This document shows, one piece after another, positions 60,853 to 64,000 of a stretch of DNA of 64,000 nt. The notes beneath the pieces are model-generated. The model did no database searches, was not told where the DNA came from, and was given only the letters and a program-made list of their open reading frames with translations. Numbering within the stretch: the stretch's first letter is position 1; each line of letters starts with the position of its first letter. The stretch is from JBMOKU01 sp049324315 (GTDB taxonomy: Bacteria; Bacillota; Clostridia; Peptostreptococcales; Thermotaleaceae): NCBI GenBank assembly GCA_049324315.1, contig JBMOKU010000032.1, positions 62,001 through 126,000 of the forward strand, read 5' to 3'. A program made the translations under genes and the position numbers.

Positions 60853-61018
60853 TCCCTTGGTCAAAACAACACAAGTTTCTTCGCGATAAACATTTTTGCA
60901 TTTTTTTCTACTCTAGATAGAATATTCGCATTCATAATGTTACAATATAATCAATATCAAATTTAGCCTCCCATTTTTACTAATTAATCAATTTTAGATA
61001 AACTTTCGAGGTGGTTTT

Positions 61019-61726
61019 ATGTCCGAAATCAGCATTGAAATTGGCAAGCGAATTAGAAACTTCCGCAAGAAGCGAAAAATGACAATCGAAGAATTAGCAC
61101 AGATGATCTGTAAAAGTAAAGCAACGGTATCCAAATATGAAAAAGGAGAAATTGTATTGGATATTGTAACGTTGTATGACATCGCCAATGCACTCCAACT
61201 CCATGTCGAACAACTCCTATATTGTAAACCTGAGCGGACGACCATCACAACCAGCGGTATAAATCCTGCATTTTTTAATGGTCTTTCCCAGTTTTATTCA
61301 TATGTCTTTGATGGCCGCACAAATCAGATTATGAAATGTGTGTTTGACGTTTTGTCAGAAGCCGGGGAATCCAGATACAAAATCATGATGTACATGAATT
61401 TTAAAGATTATGACCATTACCAAAACTGCGAAAACACTTATTGGGGATATATCGAACATTACGACGCTCTTACAAATATCATCATGCGAAATAAGGATAC
61501 ATCCATGGAACAGATTACCATCAGCATCCTGGCTTCCTTTTTGGATTCTGATACCAAATGGGGGTTATTCTTTGGAATTTCATCACGACCCATGATGCCG
61601 GTTGCAGTCAAAATGCTTTTTTCTAAAAAAATACTGAAAGAAGATGAGAACCTTGTAAAACAACTTAAAATTTCAAGAGAAGATATTCGTCTGCTGAAAC
61701 TTTATAACATGCTTTCAGTAACATAA
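61019..61726 (+). CDS. XRE-family transcriptional regulator
   Basis: A 235-residue protein. Residues about 5-65 are an HTH_3 domain (IGKRIRNFRKKRKMTIEELA, CKSKATVSKYEKGEIVLDIV). The remaining 165 residues are an unassigned helical domain without TPR or cupin signature. It starts behind GAGGTGG and is divergent from patB, which is the probable target. Proteins of this architecture occur near MalY/PatB in other Firmicutes as far as I recall. Confidence 0.82.
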   Translation: MSEISIEIGKRIRNFRKKRKMTIEELAQMICKSKATVSKYEKGEIVLDIVTLYDIANALQLHVEQLLYCKPERTTITTSGINPAFFNGLSQFYSYVFDGRTNQIMKCVFDVLSEAGESRYKIMMYMNFKDYDHYQNCENTYWGYIEHYDALTNIIMRNKDTSMEQITISILASFLDSDTKWGLFFGISSRPMMPVAVKMLFSKKILKEDENLVKQLKISREDIRLLKLYNMLSVT

Positions 61727-61777
61727 CGAAAAAGAAAAACAAAGGCGCCTGATCTGATTGAACTTATAATCATATGT

Positions 61778-61826
61778 AAAACGGCACTTGAAATTATAAT
61801 TGATAATTTCAAATGCCGTTTTTTTT
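61778..61826. terminator. Bidirectional terminator after the XRE gene
   Basis: AAACGGCACTTGAAATTATA pairs with the later AATTTCAAATGCCGTTT, making a stem of nearly 20 bp with one mismatch, then TTTTTT. It separates convergent genes. Confidence 0.8.
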
Positions 61827-61848
61827 ATGTTTTCTTTTTTATTCAATA

Positions 61849-62139
61849 TTATGCCACACTATAAATTTTCACGTCAGGATTAGCACTCAACAATGGCTTA
61901 AGACCAACCACAACATCATTATTAAACATTTCAGTTTTTAAATAAGCTTCTGCATTTTCAACACTATCAAATCCATGAAGCACCTGAACATCTTCAGCTC
62001 TAATAAGAAGTTCCTTAGAAACGGCACCTTTTATTTGTGTCAGAAAAGGTTGGCGATAATCAGTATATACCTTGGCTGCTGCCGGACGGTTTGCTTCGTC
62101 AATCACCATTGTAATTTCTAAATATGCTTTTGTAGTCAT
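61849..62139 (-). CDS. Small ABM-like (dimeric alpha/beta barrel) protein
   Basis: A 96-residue protein. It has a repeated beta-alpha-beta pattern: TKAYLEITMVIDEANRPAAA, YRQPFLTQIKGAVSKELLIR, then DVQVLHGFDSVENAEAYLKT. It looks like the antibiotic-biosynthesis-monooxygenase/stress-responsive barrel group, but no catalytic residues are fixed. I start it at 62139 behind GGAGGTTGA. The HxlR gene is 128 bases upstream on the same strand and may regulate it. Confidence 0.65.
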   Translation of the reverse strand: MTTKAYLEITMVIDEANRPAAAKVYTDYRQPFLTQIKGAVSKELLIRAEDVQVLHGFDSVENAEAYLKTEMFNNDVVVGLKPLLSANPDVKIYSVA

Positions 62140-62266
62140 GTTATCAACCTCCATTAAATTTAATTTATTTGTATGGATCAACCATGACTGAAGTATATCA
62201 GAGCAACTTATACGCGTAAATATATTAACAAATTTATAAGTAGCTATTAAATTTCATAGTATTTCA

Positions 62267-62644
62267 TCATAATTGATCGCAGGTCTTGCACGGAGGCAAT
62301 TTCTTGTCTATTTCCTCATTCGTATGGGTTCTTGACCATTGACAGATACTTTGAAGAATCGGGAGAACCGATTTTCCACCTTCTGTGAGAGAGTATTCTA
62401 CTTTTGGCGGAATCTCATTATATTGTATCCGCTGAATAATTTTATCCGCAATTAATTCTTTTAACATTGCAGCAAGCACTGCATCGGTAATATTGCTTAG
62501 CTCTTTTCTTATTTCACTGTACCGCATAACATCTTTTGAAGATAATACACAGATAATCCTGGATTTCCATTTACCTCCAAAAATATTTAGACCATATTCT
62601 ATCGGACACATTATCTCTTTCTCAAGCTTTGGTTCATATTTCAT
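62267..62644 (-). CDS. HxlR-family transcriptional regulator
   Basis: A 125-residue winged-helix regulator. CPIEYGLNIFGGKWKSRIIC, RYSEIRKELSNITDAVLAAM and YNEIPPKVEYSLTEGGKSVL are the HxlR/YodB hallmarks. It has an N-terminal cysteine (C12 in IMCPIEYG) in the position where YodB/HypR-type members sense quinones or hypochlorite. The AGTAACT repeats just upstream are a probable operator. It likely controls the small barrel protein downstream. Confidence 0.88.
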   Translation of the reverse strand: MKYEPKLEKEIMCPIEYGLNIFGGKWKSRIICVLSSKDVMRYSEIRKELSNITDAVLAAMLKELIADKIIQRIQYNEIPPKVEYSLTEGGKSVLPILQSICQWSRTHTNEEIDKKLPPCKTCDQL

Positions 62645-62689
62645 TTCTCTTTCCTCCTAACGCTATTCAAATCTAACTAACTTTTCTTA

Positions 62690-62745
62690 ATATAGTAACT
62701 ATTTTTTATGTAGTGTCTATTTTTAATAAAGTAACTGTTTGAAAA
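62690..62745. promoter_or_regulatory. Candidate HxlR operator repeats
   Basis: ATAGTAACTATT, TAGTGTCTATTT and AAAGTAACTGTTT occur in series 50-100 bases before the HxlR start. TAGTNNCTA is repeated with about 15-20 base spacing, close to published YodB-like sites (from memory). Confidence 0.5.
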
Positions 62746-62838
62746 TTGAAAAGTGATAAAAGTAATTCATATCAAAATGCTTTCAATAAAGTACTATGCA
62801 GCATTTCATTATTTTTCTTCTAAATGCTCTAGATGTCA

Positions 62839-63111
62839 TTACTTTACGAACCTATCAATAGCTTCATCTAATTTCTGTATAGCACTATCATCTTCATTCT
62901 CTACAGCCTCTACTATACAATGGTTAATGTGGTCTTTCAAAATTAACTTTCCTACATTATTTAAAGCAGATTTAACAGCTGCAATCTGTATTAGAATATC
63001 ACTGCACTCTTTTTCTTCTTCTAACATTCTTTTTATTGCATCTGCATGCCCAACGATTCTAGCCATTCTATTAATAATTTGTTTTTGGTTAGGGTGCTTA
63101 TGTTGTTTCAT
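62839..63111 (-). CDS. csoR: CsoR/FrmR-family metal-sensitive repressor
   Basis: A 90-residue helical repressor. The Cu(I)-site residues C36, H61 and C65 have exactly the CsoR spacing (25 and 4), seen in EKECSDILIQIAAVKSAL and KDHINHCI. The N-terminal R-I-x-G-H (RMARIVGHADAIKRML) is the family mark. The Cys-His-Cys set argues for copper sensing rather than formaldehyde or persulfide. It lies 23 bases after a MATE gene on the same strand, with no copper ATPase or chaperone in view. Confidence 0.9.
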   Translation of the reverse strand: MKQHKHPNQKQIINRMARIVGHADAIKRMLEEEKECSDILIQIAAVKSALNNVGKLILKDHINHCIVEAVENEDDSAIQKLDEAIDRFVK

Positions 63112-63134
63112 ACGCTACTCTCCTTTTAAAAAAA

Positions 63135-64000
63135 TTATGATATACTGATACTTTTCCATTTGCCCTTTAAGTACCGTATCATTAGAATTATACCTCTCAC
63201 AGTTATGTCTATGGAATAGGCAATCCAAACACCTACTAATCCGAATCCTAATCTCATGCATAGAATATATACGCCTAATACCCGTATTCCCCAAATTCCT
63301 ATAAGAGATGAATACATGGGAAACTTCGTATCTCCTGCTCCTTGTAATGCTGAAGTTATAACCAGTGTTACACATAAGAAGGGTTGAAATAAAGCAATTA
63401 TTCTCAATACTTGAACAACCTGATTAATTACACTAACATCTTTCGTAAATAATCCAGCAAGAAATGGTGCAAAAATATAAAAAATAATCCCTACAACGAC
63501 CATAAAACCTGTAGCTAATAAATACGCCATTAAACCAAACCTTTGTGCATCATCCTCTTTCTTTCTACCTAAATTCTGACCCACTAAGGCAGCTGCTGCT
63601 ACTCCAAATCCCATACCTGGCAAGTAAGAGAAGGTCTCTATTGTTCCAGCTATATTATGGGCAGCATAGGCTTCAGTACCGATTTTAATAATCATCCCTC
63701 CATAAATAAGTTGACCTGATCTCATTATCAATTTTTCCACTGCTGCAGGTATACTAATCCTTGTAATAGATTTTAACATTTTAAAATCAATTTTCCATTG
63801 TTTAGAGATAAAAATATTTAATTTAGTTTCTTTACCGTTTATTTTGTTCATTAATAGAATAACACTTATTGTCCTTGAAGTGGTAGTAGCTAATCCTGCT
63901 CCTAATATCCCAAGTCCATTGAAATTTAATATTCCAAAGATAAATATATAATCAAGTATTGCATTAACAATATTTGCTACTATGGCAATTTTCATAGGAG
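63135..64000 (-). CDS. MATE-family efflux transporter, C-terminal part
   Basis: The frame is open to the window edge; about 286 residues are visible and the N-terminal third is outside. The visible part contains the MATE features NAILDYIFIFGILNFNGLGI, GAGLATTTSRTISVILLMN, then the second half with VAAAALVGQNLGRKKEDDAQ and ALQGAGDTKFPMYSSLIGIW. It is a sodium- or proton-driven multidrug exporter or a lipid/cation exporter. The ATG at 63995 is internal to the family alignment and is not the start. CsoR follows immediately. Confidence 0.88.
   Translation of the reverse strand, partial: PMKIAIVANIVNAILDYIFIFGILNFNGLGILGAGLATTTSRTISVILLMNKINGKETKLNIFISKQWKIDFKMLKSITRISIPAAVEKLIMRSGQLIYGGMIIKIGTEAYAAHNIAGTIETFSYLPGMGFGVAAAALVGQNLGRKKEDDAQRFGLMAYLLATGFMVVVGIIFYIFAPFLAGLFTKDVSVINQVVQVLRIIALFQPFLCVTLVITSALQGAGDTKFPMYSSLIGIWGIRVLGVYILCMRLGFGLVGVWIAYSIDITVRGIILMIRYLKGKWKSISIS

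Noticed and set aside
1..64000. tRNA, rRNA, prophage or intact insertion sequence
   Set aside because: No such gene or transposase/integrase frame was recognised on either strand; small RNA genes without clear structure could have been missed by eye.

Overview
The window reads as a chromosomal segment of a low-GC, Gram-positive, anaerobic Clostridia (Alkaliphilus/Natronincola-like by gene style; this placement is an inference). Supporting signs are strong AGGAGG ribosome binding sites, a ferredoxin-dependent 2-oxoacid oxidoreductase, EFR1-type flavodoxin/ferredoxin fusion, DUF1540 and DUF6054 proteins, orphan histidine kinases, TRAP transport, and the selenium-metabolism-linked pair dpaL-ygeY. 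No rRNA, tRNA, phage, intact transposase or CRISPR array was recognised. Most genes lie on the minus strand in short operons separated by AT-rich spacers that carry terminators, operators and several families of dispersed palindromic repeats.

Layout. 0-6 kb: a small conserved protein with a truncated retropepsin remnant, a HAD phosphatase, an EFR1 flavodoxin/ferredoxin, DUF6054, DUF1361, threonine synthase, and just upstream of it a TfoX C-terminal-domain gene whose frame is interrupted by one TGA at codon 49. 5.7-10.7 kb: two related orphan histidine kinases, a YkoF/MTH1187-type thiamine-binding protein, and a membrane-anchored Leu/Ile/Val-type binding protein next to the larger kinase. 11-19 kb: chromate transporter, PadR regulator with FetAB-type metal exporter, and a TetR-controlled RND pump (HlyD lipoprotein plus AcrB-type pump). 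19.5-27.4 kb: a seven-gene hexonate operon (TRAP dctPQM, GntR regulator, Zn alcohol dehydrogenase, uxaB, uxaA) that would feed 2-keto-3-deoxygluconate; the dehydrogenase suggests L-galactonate or L-gulonate as substrate. 28-34 kb: MarR plus heavy-metal P-type ATPase, a tandem HD-domain phosphohydrolase, a nitroreductase, a Cys-rich unknown, and a MarR regulator beside a decayed region full of its probable operators. 35-40 kb: 2-oxoacid:ferredoxin oxidoreductase (four genes), a LysR regulator and a LUD protein. 40-50 kb: an ABC-F ATPase behind an attenuator leader with a well-formed leader peptide, DUF1540, glycerate kinase and hydroxyacid dehydrogenase, GNAT, an AarF/UbiB-like kinase, membrane proteins. 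50-59 kb: AraC regulator divergent from dpaL-ygeY, an MFS transporter with a ROK regulator, and a chemoreceptor flanked by about 190-bp direct repeats. 59-64 kb: RidA, MalY/PatB C-S lyase with a divergent XRE regulator, HxlR, CsoR and the C-terminal part of a MATE exporter cut by the window edge.

The genes form many independent regulator-plus-effector units (efflux, metals, amino acid and sugar acid catabolism) rather than one large system. The points most worth following are the in-frame TGA at an expected cysteine position in the TfoX-domain gene, the ABC-F leader, the repeat-flanked chemoreceptor, the binding-protein/kinase pair and the repeat families in the spacers.
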